Below are positions 14,981 to 22,635 of a DNA stretch of 41,256 nucleotides, piece after piece (the first letter of the stretch is position 1; each line of letters opens with the position of its first letter). This stretch comes from a virus: positions 1-41,256 of IMG/VR virus record IMGVR_UViG_3300032144_000029, one strand, 5' to 3'. Both the position numbers and the translations under genes were made by a program. The notes under the pieces were generated by a model that was not told where the DNA came from, did not search any database, and worked only from the letters and a program-made list of their open reading frames with translations.

Positions 14981-14981
<1 letters not shown>
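14031..14981 (+). CDS. SGNH-hydrolase-like protein
   Basis: A 316-aa protein from ATG 14031, with no signal peptide. It resembles a bacterial family of SGNH (GDSL)-fold proteins. A block-I-like segment GLGFSYSVAVFDA (72-84) replaces the usual G-D-S. Other family landmarks follow: VAGVSPAQVQVAYLL, FPNLKLLYLDSVHAHHYTNAG, LEQGFAVRQVILDQLAGD, and DWGGRLWCDG. A block V DGHHTSVIGSDKLADLVLDVW (267-287) supplies the Asp/His pair. Ser76 or Ser78 could be the nucleophile. Such enzymes act as esterases or deacetylases on glycans and lipids. In a phage it might modify a surface polymer or aid lysis, but without an export signal this is open. Confidence 0.6.
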
Positions 14982-15774
<793 letters not shown>

Positions 15775-15778
<4 letters not shown>

Positions 15779-16038
15779 ACGGCGCCGAGATCATCCGCGA
15801 CCTCCCGCTCGAGGAGCGCGCGACGTGGGGCTCGTGCTCCACGTGCGGCGCGCGGCACGGCCAGCGCTGCCGCGCGGCGGAGGCGTCGACCGAGGTTGGA
15901 GTCCACATCGGCCGGCTGCGCACGGCGCCCGTGCGCGTGCGGATGGTCCCGATCTTCTCCGCGCTGCCGGCCGTGAAGTCGAACGCCGGCGACCTGTGGG
16001 TCGCTGTCGCCGAGATTCGTGGCGGCCCCTCCGGCTAG
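15775..16038 (+). CDS. Small zinc-finger-like protein
   Basis: An 87-aa protein from GTG 15775, coupled to the preceding gene. Residues 21-42 (CSTCGARHGQRCRAAEASTEVGVHIGRL) follow the phage-type pattern C-x2-C-x-A-x2-G-x2-C...G-x-x-x-x-H-x-x-R, a single zinc site made of three Cys and one His. Proteins of this kind are frequent in phage early operons. They may bind nucleic acids or host proteins; no specific role is known to me. The C-terminal half is beta-like. Confidence 0.6.
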
Positions 16039-16182
16039 CCCCTCGATCGAACACACAGACGGCCGGCTGCCGAGGGCCGGTTGACGGGTTTCCACTTCTT
16101 CGAGCGACGACGACCTCCTCCGACAGCGACCGGACAGACCTGGGGCGGCCTCCTCGGCGGCCGCCCGTTCGGGGAGAGCGAC
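16039..16182. other. Gap with two GC hairpins
   Basis: A 144-bp gap between genes. It contains ccggc/gccgg (about 16060-16078) and a perfect 8-bp stem gggcggcc...ggccgccc just before the ribosome site of the next gene. No promoter is convincing. The second hairpin could regulate access to the GGGGAGAG ribosome site. Confidence 0.4.
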
Positions 16183-16464
16183 GTGGCTGGCATCAGCATC
16201 GAGAACGCCGCGAAGGTGCTCGGGAAGTTGACCGGGATCCGTGGCGCCGATGACGGCGCCTTCAACTACCGAGCGGTGTCGGAGGAAGAGCAGCGCGACG
16301 CGATCCGAGTGGGATTCGCGGCGCTCGCGCTGATGCACGCGAATCAGAAAGCGATGGATTCCAGAGGCCCCTATCGGGGCCCCCTGTTCAAGCGCGTCGA
16401 CGAGCGCCGCGCCGATCTTCGAGCCGCCATCCGCGGCCTACCCATGCAGCTGGAGCGACCATGA
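16183..16464 (+). CDS. Small helical protein, unknown
   Basis: A 93-aa protein from GTG 16183, chosen because GGGGAGAG lies 5 bases upstream. The open frame extends further upstream to 16081, but without a ribosome site. It is mixed alpha, with ENAAKVLGKLTGIRGADDGAFNYRAVSEEEQRDAIRVGFAALALMHANQKA, and no recognised domain. It overlaps the following large gene by 4 bp, so the two may work together. Confidence 0.5.
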   Translation: MAGISIENAAKVLGKLTGIRGADDGAFNYRAVSEEEQRDAIRVGFAALALMHANQKAMDSRGPYRGPLFKRVDERRADLRAAIRGLPMQLERP

Positions 16465-17921
16465 AGCCGTCAGGACTCTGCGACCTCGAGCTCGTCCACT
16501 ACCAGGATCCGGACGGCGCGCTGCGCTTGAGCGCGGCGAGCGCGAGCACCGGCTTCGCCGCCGACTGCAACCTCTCGAACCAGCGCGACGACCTCGGCCT
16601 CGAGGCGCACTGCGGCGCGGTGCTCGTGCCGGCCGTCGACGAGCTGCTCCGTCCGCTGCCGGGACTCGGCTCGGTGATGACGCTCTACCCCGAGGTGCGG
16701 ATGATGCCGGGCCTCACGCCGGCCGACAGCTTCCCGCCCAACAAGTCGTCGCATCAGTCGGGCGGCCCGGACCGCTGCTTCACCGTCCGCGCCGGCGTCC
16801 ACATGCTGCGCGGCCTCGACGACGCCCAGATGCTGAAGGGCCTCGCCACGATCCGCGCCTACGTCACGGCGACGCTCGCCAATCGGCCGGTCTGCCATCG
16901 GCTCGACTCGGTCTGCCAGATCGACGGCGACATCAACCCCGGCACGCCCGAGGCGTGGAACACGGACAAGTTCACCGCGGCGGGGTGGAACGCCTACGAC
17001 GTCGCGCACGCGCACTTCGCGCCCGAGCACCTGATCGGCCAGGTGGGCGACCCGCTCGGCGTGCTGCTCTTCGCGCTGCGCTGGTCGCTCTTCACCAAGG
17101 CGCACCCGGCGCGCACCGACTTCTGGCACAACCAGGAGCGCGCGGTCGGCGTCGCGCTCGAGAACGACGTGATGGCGACCGAGCTCGGGCTCGGCGCCGG
17201 CGACGAGGAGGCGCTGCGGGTGATGTTCGCCGGCGTGAAGCCGAAGCGCTCGCTCAACGATCGCGTCGCCCGCATCGTCACCGACTTCCCGAAGTGGCTC
17301 GATGCGTGGTCGAAGGATCTCGACGACCGCAAGCTGCCGATCATCGCGCCGAAGGACTGGCAGGGGCACGGGCCGCAGCTCCAAGGCCACTACACCTTCC
17401 AGAACGCGCAGCTGCTCTTCGGCATGGCGCGCGCCCTCGCGTCGAATCTGCTGCGCCCCGAGCTCGCCGTCGCTCTCGCCAACGTGATCGTCGAGCACGC
17501 GGAGTATGTGATCCACCGCGCCTGGGTGCGCGGCACCGGGAAGCTCGCGTGGGCGTTCGGGTCGACGACGTTCAGCGACCTCGAGGCGCAGGACGCGATC
17601 GCGGCGGCGACCGCGATGGGCAAGCCCAAGGCCGGCAACGACCCGCTCGCAGTGCTCGGCGCGGAAGGCGGCGCGTGCTTCGTCGGGACGCTGCCGAAGC
17701 TGCAAGACGTCGAGATGACCTGCGCGGCGCTCTACCTCGCGCAGGAAGCGGTCGCGACCGTCGGGCAGTCGCTCACCACGAAGTGCCTCGACGCGAGCGC
17801 GCGCATGCGCGCCGTGCTGCCCGCGATCGACACCTCGGCCTACAACCAGTCGAGCAAGCCCTTCACCCGCTACCTGACGGTCGCCGACGCCGTGCTGCAG
17901 CGTCTCGCTGCGGTCGCGTGA
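16461..17921 (+). CDS. Large conserved-looking protein, function unknown
   Basis: A 486-aa soluble protein from ATG 16461 with no signal peptide and no membrane segment. N-terminal residues 1-110 are beta-rich. The rest is mostly helical with conserved-looking aromatic/His clusters (DINPGTPEAWNTDKFTAAGWNAYDVAHAHFAPEHL; HPARTDFWHNQERAVG; HGPQLQGHYTFQNAQLLFGMARALASNLL; AEYVIHRAWVRGTGKLAWAFGSTTF). These could form an active site in a helical (alpha/alpha-toroid-like) fold, but I recognise no family and claim no function. It is one of the largest genes of the accessory operon and lies downstream of the SGNH-like gene, so the two may act on the same substrate. Confidence 0.7.
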   Translation: MKPSGLCDLELVHYQDPDGALRLSAASASTGFAADCNLSNQRDDLGLEAHCGAVLVPAVDELLRPLPGLGSVMTLYPEVRMMPGLTPADSFPPNKSSHQSGGPDRCFTVRAGVHMLRGLDDAQMLKGLATIRAYVTATLANRPVCHRLDSVCQIDGDINPGTPEAWNTDKFTAAGWNAYDVAHAHFAPEHLIGQVGDPLGVLLFALRWSLFTKAHPARTDFWHNQERAVGVALENDVMATELGLGAGDEEALRVMFAGVKPKRSLNDRVARIVTDFPKWLDAWSKDLDDRKLPIIAPKDWQGHGPQLQGHYTFQNAQLLFGMARALASNLLRPELAVALANVIVEHAEYVIHRAWVRGTGKLAWAFGSTTFSDLEAQDAIAAATAMGKPKAGNDPLAVLGAEGGACFVGTLPKLQDVEMTCAALYLAQEAVATVGQSLTTKCLDASARMRAVLPAIDTSAYNQSSKPFTRYLTVADAVLQRLAAVA

Positions 17922-17928
17922 TCTCGAC

Positions 17929-18072
17929 GTGCTGCTGGCCCACCTGATCGCGCGCCACTACCTGCTCGCGGCGCTGCGCGAGCGCCCGCCCAACCCGCCG
18001 CGGCCGGACCTCGCTCCGGCCGCTGCCACCCGAATCGCCGCCCTGCGCGGCAGTGAGGAGCACCTCGAATGA
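17929..18072 (+). CDS. Small basic Pro-rich protein, tentative
   Basis: A 47-aa frame from GTG 17929 to a stop overlapping the next ATG by 4 bp. The sequence is MLLAHLIARHYLLAALRERPP in its first half, then Pro/Ala-rich. The 4-bp overlap at both the operon and frame level favours a real gene. No ribosome site is obvious. Confidence 0.35.
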   Translation: MLLAHLIARHYLLAALRERPPNPPRPDLAPAAATRIAALRGSEEHLE

Positions 18073-18833
18073 CGACCGAGACCGATGCAACGCCACCGCC
18101 GCCCGCGCCGCCGCGCGACGTGCTCGAGTGGGTCTGCTTCATCCGCGGCACGCTTCCCGAAGGGACGGACATCCGGTTCGGAGCCAGGGCGACCTGCTAC
18201 GGCGTGCGGTCGGTGACCGAGTCGGGGGCGACGGCGCGCGCGGGCGCCGCGGCGGCGGGGTTCTTCAAGAGCGGGCGCTTCGCCGTCGACGACGGCAGCG
18301 CGAAGAACATCGAGACCGCTGGCTTCGCACCGGTCCCTTCGCCGGAGGACCAGGACGCGCTGCCCGCTCACGACGTCGAGATCGTGCTCGGAAACCGGTC
18401 GCTCCAGGCGACGGCGGTGATCACCGCCTACCAGGTCCGCGCGCCCAACCTGCTGACCGCCATCGCGATCGCGTCCGCGCAGCTCGGCAAGCAGCTCGCG
18501 AAGCTCGACGACATCACGTTCATGCGGGCGAGTGCGTTGCAGGTCGGAGGGGCGTTGCAGCCGCAGCTCTTCGATGGCAGCGCGGCGCCGCGGCCGGCGG
18601 ACGTCGATGCGCACGGTGTGGTCGACGAGTCGCGCGCGCCGGCGCCTGCCGCGGCGGACGGCGGTGCCGGCTCGTCGCTCGCCGAGCGTGTGATGGACCA
18701 CGTCGCCAACAACCTCCCGGCGCTCGAGAAGAAGCTCAACCGCAAGATGGCGCACGGCGGCGTCTCGCGCGTCTCGCTCAGCGTCACCGGTCGCCCGAAG
18801 TCGGCGGCGGCGAAGAAGGGCGCGCGCCGATGA
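18069..18833 (+). CDS. Accessory protein of unknown function
   Basis: A 254-aa protein from ATG 18069 with a GAGGAG site. Pro-rich first 15 residues, then an alpha/beta region (DVLEWVCFIRGTLPEGTDIRFGARATCYGVRSV), an Ala-rich helix ending in FFKSGRFAVDD, a middle HDVEIVLGNRSLQATAVITAYQVRAPNLLTAIAIASAQLGKQLAKLDD, and a basic C-terminal tail (LEKKLNRKMAHGGVSRVSLSVTGRPKSAAAKKGARR) that may bind nucleic acid. I do not recognise a domain. It overlaps the nucleoside-deoxyribosyltransferase-like gene by 4 bp. Confidence 0.6.
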   Translation: MTTETDATPPPPAPPRDVLEWVCFIRGTLPEGTDIRFGARATCYGVRSVTESGATARAGAAAAGFFKSGRFAVDDGSAKNIETAGFAPVPSPEDQDALPAHDVEIVLGNRSLQATAVITAYQVRAPNLLTAIAIASAQLGKQLAKLDDITFMRASALQVGGALQPQLFDGSAAPRPADVDAHGVVDESRAPAPAAADGGAGSSLAERVMDHVANNLPALEKKLNRKMAHGGVSRVSLSVTGRPKSAAAKKGARR

Positions 18834-19279
18834 AGATCTACGTCGCGTCGAGCTGGCGCAACAAGCACCAGCCGCAAGTCGTCGCGCTCCTGCGCTACTT
18901 CGGCCACGAGGTCTACGACTTCCGGAACCCGCCAGGTCGCACCGGCTTCGCCTGGGAGTCGATCGACCCGGCGTGGCAGAACTGGACGGTCGAGCAGTAC
19001 CGCGCGGCGCTGAACCATCCGATCGCGCGCGCCGGCTTCGAGTCGGACATGAAGGCGCTGCGGGATTGCGAAGCCTGCGTCTTCGTGCTGCCGTGCGGGC
19101 GGTCGGCCAGCTTCGAGCTCGGATTCGCCGTCGGGCAGGGGAAGCGCGCGATCGTGCTCGCGCTCGAGAAGACTGAGCCGGAGCTGATGTTCGCCGACTG
19201 CGAGGTTCTCGTCTCGCTGGCCGAGCTCGAGAAGGCTTGCAAGGTCGTCCATTGCGCTCGCGTCGAGGCGGCGCTGTGA
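18830..19279 (+). CDS. Nucleoside 2-deoxyribosyltransferase-like protein
   Basis: A 149-aa protein from ATG 18830. The start KIYVASSWRNKHQPQVVALLRYFGHEVYDFRNP, then GFAWESIDPAWQNWT, AGFESDMKALRDCEACVFVLPCGRSASFELGFAVGQGKRAIVLAL, follow the Rossmann-like fold of this family. Glu96 in SFELG is in the position of the catalytic nucleophile, and the Asp73 region is conserved. These enzymes exchange bases between deoxyribonucleosides, or hydrolyse them. Phage versions of this exact style are widespread and may act in nucleotide salvage, base modification or NAD/host-signal metabolism. Length (about 150 aa) matches the compact family. Confidence 0.75.
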   Translation: MKIYVASSWRNKHQPQVVALLRYFGHEVYDFRNPPGRTGFAWESIDPAWQNWTVEQYRAALNHPIARAGFESDMKALRDCEACVFVLPCGRSASFELGFAVGQGKRAIVLALEKTEPELMFADCEVLVSLAELEKACKVVHCARVEAAL

Positions 19280-19785
19280 GCCGCTACCGCTTCGCCGAGG
19301 GAACGTCGGTCCCGGTGTCGCGGTCGCGCGAGGAGCTGCAGCGCGTCCTCGAGCGGGCCGGCGCGCTCGAGATTGCGTTCGCCACGGGCGCAGGCGGGCG
19401 CGCGCGCTGCGCGTTCCGCCTCAAGTCGAGCGGGCTCCTCATCGCGCTTGAGGTGCCTCCCGTCGACGCGCTGTCGTTCGAGCCGAGCAACCGCGACGCT
19501 CGGCGATGGGAAGTCAACCTGCGACGCTACGTCCACGCCGATGGCGGCCGGCTTCAGGGGCTCGTCGACGGCGAGCTCCGGCGCCGCTGGCGCGCGCTGC
19601 TGCTCGTCGTCAAGGCGAAGCTCGAAGCGATCGCGTCGGGCATCTCGACGTTCGAGGGCGAGTTCATGGCGGGCATCGTGCTTGGCAACGGTCGCACGCT
19701 CGAGGCTGAGCTGCGGCCGCGCCTGCGCGAGCTCGCGGAGTCGGGCTCGGTGCCATCGCTGCTGCCGAGCGGGGCGGCGCCATGA
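19276..19785 (+). CDS. Conserved phage protein of unknown function
   Basis: A 169-aa protein from GTG 19276. It carries the family pattern I know from many phages of high-GC bacteria: GTSVPVSRSREELQRVLERAGA at the start, RRRWRALLLVVKAKLEAIASGISTFEGEFMAGIVLGNGRTLEAELRPRL in the second half, and a C-terminal LLPSG. No catalytic motif and no assigned function. Coupled by 4-bp overlaps to both neighbours. Likely an early-expressed DNA- or host-interaction protein, on context only. Confidence 0.75.
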   Translation: MSRYRFAEGTSVPVSRSREELQRVLERAGALEIAFATGAGGRARCAFRLKSSGLLIALEVPPVDALSFEPSNRDARRWEVNLRRYVHADGGRLQGLVDGELRRRWRALLLVVKAKLEAIASGISTFEGEFMAGIVLGNGRTLEAELRPRLRELAESGSVPSLLPSGAAP

Positions 19786-20720
19786 GCGCGACCTCGATCG
19801 AGTGGACCGACCGGACCTGGAATCCCGTGCGCGGCTGCTCGCGCGTCAGCGAGGGCTGCCGGAACTGCTACGCCGAGCGCGTGGCGGCGAGGTTCAGCGG
19901 CGAGGGGCAGCCGTTCTACGGCATCGCGCATCGTGCGGTGAATGGTGTGGTTGGCGCTGGCTGGACGGGCCGCGTCGAGCTTGTCGAGTCGAAGCTCGAG
20001 GAGCCGCTGCACTGGCGCACGCCGCAGCGCGTCTTCGTCAACAGCATGAGCGACCTCTTCCACGAGGCGCTGCAGGACGTGGCAATCGACCGCGTCTTCG
20101 CCGTGATGGCGCTGGCGCCGGAGCACACGTTCCAGGTGCTGACGAAGCGGCCGAAGCGAATGCTCGACTGGATCATGTCGAGAGGCGCTAGCGGCGTGAA
20201 GCACTCGATCGGATTGGAGATGGCTCGGCACCTCCCGAAGGCGGTCGTAGCGACTGGCGTTGCGTACATCGAGTGGCCCCTCCCCAACGTCTGGCTCGGC
20301 GTCAGCGTCGAGGACCAGAAGACGGCCGATGAACGGATCCCGCTGCTGCTCGAGACGCCGGCCGCGCTGCACTTCGTCAGCTACGAACCGGCGCTCGGGC
20401 CGGTCGCGTTCCAGCCGTGGTTGCACGGGGCGGTGCTGCCGGGAGTCAACTGGATCATCGTCGGCGGCGAGTCGGGTCCAGGCGCGCGGCCGTTCTGCTT
20501 AGCGACTGCATACAACGTTGTCGCGCAATGTCGCGCCGCTCGGGTCCCGGTCTTCGTGAAGCAACTCGGCGCGTGGCCGGTCGACTGCGCTGAGGATCTT
20601 TCGCCGGACGAGGAGGAGTCGCGGCGACTGATTCTGCGGAGCCGCAAGGGCGGCGACATGGAGGAATGGCCGGAAGGTCTGCGCGTCCGCGAGTTCCCTG
20701 CGGTCAGCGTGCCGCAATGA
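19782..20720 (+). CDS. DUF5131 family protein (phage Gp37/Gp68)
   Basis: A 312-aa protein from ATG 19782. The start TSIEWTDRTWNPVRGCSRVSEGCRNCYAERVAARF (Cys19, Cys26, Cys29) is diagnostic for DUF5131. It is followed by RVFVNSMSDLFHEAL, TFQVLTKRPKRMLDWI, PNVWLGVSVEDQKTADERIPLLLETPAALHFVSYEPALGPV, INWIIVGGESGPGARP and VPVFVKQLG. The Cys cluster and TIM-barrel-like order point to a radical-SAM-like metal site; substrate unknown. Phage genomes often carry it near DNA-modification genes, as here with the methyltransferase 1.9 kb downstream. Confidence 0.88.
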   Translation: MSATSIEWTDRTWNPVRGCSRVSEGCRNCYAERVAARFSGEGQPFYGIAHRAVNGVVGAGWTGRVELVESKLEEPLHWRTPQRVFVNSMSDLFHEALQDVAIDRVFAVMALAPEHTFQVLTKRPKRMLDWIMSRGASGVKHSIGLEMARHLPKAVVATGVAYIEWPLPNVWLGVSVEDQKTADERIPLLLETPAALHFVSYEPALGPVAFQPWLHGAVLPGVNWIIVGGESGPGARPFCLATAYNVVAQCRAARVPVFVKQLGAWPVDCAEDLSPDEEESRRLILRSRKGGDMEEWPEGLRVREFPAVSVPQ

Positions 20721-21031
20721 AGGCCGCCAACTTCGCTCCCGCCTACTGCGCGCTCTATCCAAAGCTCGCTCAAGTAGCCCGCGACCACGGCTACGCGCTC
20801 GCGATCCATGGCACGCTCGCGCGCGACTTCGACCTGATCGCGGTGCCGTGGGGCGAGATGCCGACGAGCCCTCGACTGCTGGTCGATGCGATCACCAGCC
20901 AGTTCGCCATCCGATTGATCGGAGACTTCGAGAAGAAGGCGCACGGCCGCATCGCCTACACGCTCTCGATCGAGTTCGGGGCGTGCGCGATCGACCTCTC
21001 GTTCGTCAACGACATGCGGGTGGCGCCGTGA
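20717..21031 (+). CDS. Small phage protein, nucleotidyltransferase-like pattern
   Basis: A 104-aa protein from ATG 20717. The core YPKLAQVARDHGYALAIHGTLARDFDLIAVPWGEMPTSPRLLVDAITS resembles a minimal nucleotidyltransferase-fold pattern, with G-T/D-x-D-L spacing. The rest is a short ending with FGACAIDLSFVND. This small family occurs in many phages and its role is not established. Coupled by 4-bp overlaps to both neighbours. Confidence 0.65.
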   Translation: MKAANFAPAYCALYPKLAQVARDHGYALAIHGTLARDFDLIAVPWGEMPTSPRLLVDAITSQFAIRLIGDFEKKAHGRIAYTLSIEFGACAIDLSFVNDMRVAP

Positions 21032-21279
21032 GCTCCTCCGAATGCGCCTCCTGCCGCGGCTTCATGGAGTGGCCACGCCTCTGCCCCGTCTGCAGCGACG
21101 AGGTCTGCGAGCGGTGCTTCGGCGTCAACGGCGCGTGCGAGGACTGCGAGGAGAGCGGGATCGACGTCCAGATGCCGCCGCTGACGCGGCCGGATGGATC
21201 GCCGATCGAGAGCCAGGCCGATGCCGACGAAGATGCCCGCGAGCGCGCCGCCGACGCCGACGAAGTGGGCGGCCTCTGA
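21028..21279 (+). CDS. Cys-rich small protein
   Basis: An 83-aa protein from GTG 21028. The N-terminal half has C-x2-C (CASC), CPVC, CERC and CEDC, enough for two zinc sites in a B-box- or RING-like spacing. The second half is acidic (ADADEDARERAADADEVGG). A protein-protein adaptor or nucleic-acid mimic is conceivable, but no family is recognised. Overlaps neighbours by 4 and 1 bp. Confidence 0.55.
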   Translation: MSSSECASCRGFMEWPRLCPVCSDEVCERCFGVNGACEDCEESGIDVQMPPLTRPDGSPIESQADADEDARERAADADEVGGL

Positions 21280-21575
21280 TGCGCTGCCAGAAGAAGGCGG
21301 TCGAGGTCTACCTGACGGCCGGCGGTGGCCTCGGGACTCACACGAAGCAGTGCGCCGGTCGCCTCGATGACGGCGCCACGTGCGGGACCTGCAGGGGCGT
21401 GCGCGGCGAGCGGCGTCGCAACCGCGTCCCGCTGCCCGAGCGGTTCGTCGACCGGGTCGCGCTGCTCATGGAGGCGGCGCAGCAGCTGCTCGCCTCCATC
21501 GCGCCGGCCGAGGAGGGCGAGGAGGCCGAGGCGCTCCGCTTCGCGCTCAAGCAACTGCGGGAGCCGAAACCGTGA
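21279..21575 (+). CDS. Small protein with Cys pair and acidic C-terminus
   Basis: A 98-aa protein from ATG 21279. C-x-x-C (CGTC) with additional Cys upstream (CAGRL), then a basic stretch GERRRNRVPLPERF and an acidic helix VDRVALLMEAAQQLLASIAPAEEGEEAEALRFALKQL. It may hold a single metal. Not recognised. Part of the tightly coupled run between DUF5131 and the methyltransferase. Confidence 0.55.
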   Translation: MRCQKKAVEVYLTAGGGLGTHTKQCAGRLDDGATCGTCRGVRGERRRNRVPLPERFVDRVALLMEAAQQLLASIAPAEEGEEAEALRFALKQLREPKP

Positions 21576-21874
21576 GCTACGCCGACACCTTCGGGCGCGA
21601 CCGGGAAGGGCGCTACCTGTTCAGCGTGTTCTGCGACCGCTGCCTCGCCGCAGCCGGCGCCGCGGAAGACCTTCCCGACGGCGGAACCGACGCCGTCGTC
21701 GAGGTGCCGCTCGACTTCGCGCTGCTGTTGCACCAGACGTGGGTCGGCGAGGAGCAGCCCAAGCCGCGGCGCGCTGGCGACCTCGTCGGATGGTGCCAGC
21801 AGGCGCGCGTGATCGTGGCGCGCGAGCACGCTGTCGCCGGCGCGCAGCTCGAGCTGTTCGGGGCCGCGACGTGA
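21572..21874 (+). CDS. Small protein, unknown
   Basis: A 100-aa protein from GTG 21572, coupled by 4 bp on both sides. Starts SYADTFGRDREGRYLFSVFCDRCLAAAGA with one C-x-x-C, then VEVPLDFALLLHQTWVGEEQPKPRRAGDLVGWCQQARVIVAREH. Mixed alpha/beta; no known family. Confidence 0.5.
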   Translation: MSYADTFGRDREGRYLFSVFCDRCLAAAGAAEDLPDGGTDAVVEVPLDFALLLHQTWVGEEQPKPRRAGDLVGWCQQARVIVAREHAVAGAQLELFGAAT

Positions 21875-22635
21875 CGTCGGAGCAGATCATCGACCTCCTC
21901 GTCGCACGGCGCTACGAGCCGCCAGAGTGGTTCACGCTGCGCGAAGTGCCGCCGAACAAAGGCGCGGCGCGCCATCTCGACCTCGTCGCCTGGAACACCT
22001 TCTCGTCGCGCGGGCTGCGCGTCGACGGCATCGAAGTGAAGGTGTCGCGCTCGGACTGGCTGCGAGAGCTCAAGAACGCGGAGAAGGCGGAGCGGACCTT
22101 CGCGATGGTCGAGCGCTTCTTCGTCGCGGCTCCTGAGAGCGTGGTGAAGCTCGATGAGCTGCCTCCGGAGTGGGGCTTGATCGAGGTCCGCGGCGAGCGG
22201 CTGTTCAACGTGCGAGTGCCGGCGGTCCGTGAGCGGGGTCCGTACTCGAAGGGCGAGGTCGTCGGGATCATGCGGCGGGTTCAGGCGACGTGGTACGAGA
22301 CGGAGAAGGTCCGCGCGCTTCAGCATCAGCTTGAGACGGCCAACGATCGTGCGCGCGCGAGCTTCGATGAGGAGCGCGTTCGGCTGCAGCAGAAGCGCCA
22401 GGCGGCGGATGCCGAGCTCCTGAGGCTTCGCGAGCTGATCGGGGTCCACGAATGGTCAAAGGACCAGATCGAGAAATGTGGCGAGTTCCGGGCGCTGCTG
22501 GCGCGATTCGGTGACGGGAAGGACGCGCTAGCTCAGGCGCGCCGTGGGGCCGAGCGCGGCATTGCCGAGCTGCAGAGTCTCATCCATGCCGTCGAGCGGT
22601 TGCAGGGCCGGCTTGCCGACCAGGTGCCAGCATGA
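21871..22635 (+). CDS. MmcB-like nuclease-fold protein with coiled coil
   Basis: A 254-aa protein from GTG 21871. Residues 1-135 carry the phage MmcB-like pattern GAARHLDLVAWNTFSSRGLRVDGIEVKVSRSDWLRELKNAEKAERTFAMVERFFVAAPE, with a PD-(D/E)xK-type core (Asp37, Glu55-x-Lys57). This suggests a metal-dependent nuclease or DNA-binding fold. The rest (about 150-250) is a long coiled coil (KVRALQHQLETANDRARASFDEERVRLQQKRQ). It lies immediately upstream of the C5-methyltransferase with a 4-bp overlap, so a modification-associated role is worth considering; a restriction-like pairing is not shown. Confidence 0.75.
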   Translation: MTSEQIIDLLVARRYEPPEWFTLREVPPNKGAARHLDLVAWNTFSSRGLRVDGIEVKVSRSDWLRELKNAEKAERTFAMVERFFVAAPESVVKLDELPPEWGLIEVRGERLFNVRVPAVRERGPYSKGEVVGIMRRVQATWYETEKVRALQHQLETANDRARASFDEERVRLQQKRQAADAELLRLRELIGVHEWSKDQIEKCGEFRALLARFGDGKDALAQARRGAERGIAELQSLIHAVERLQGRLADQVPA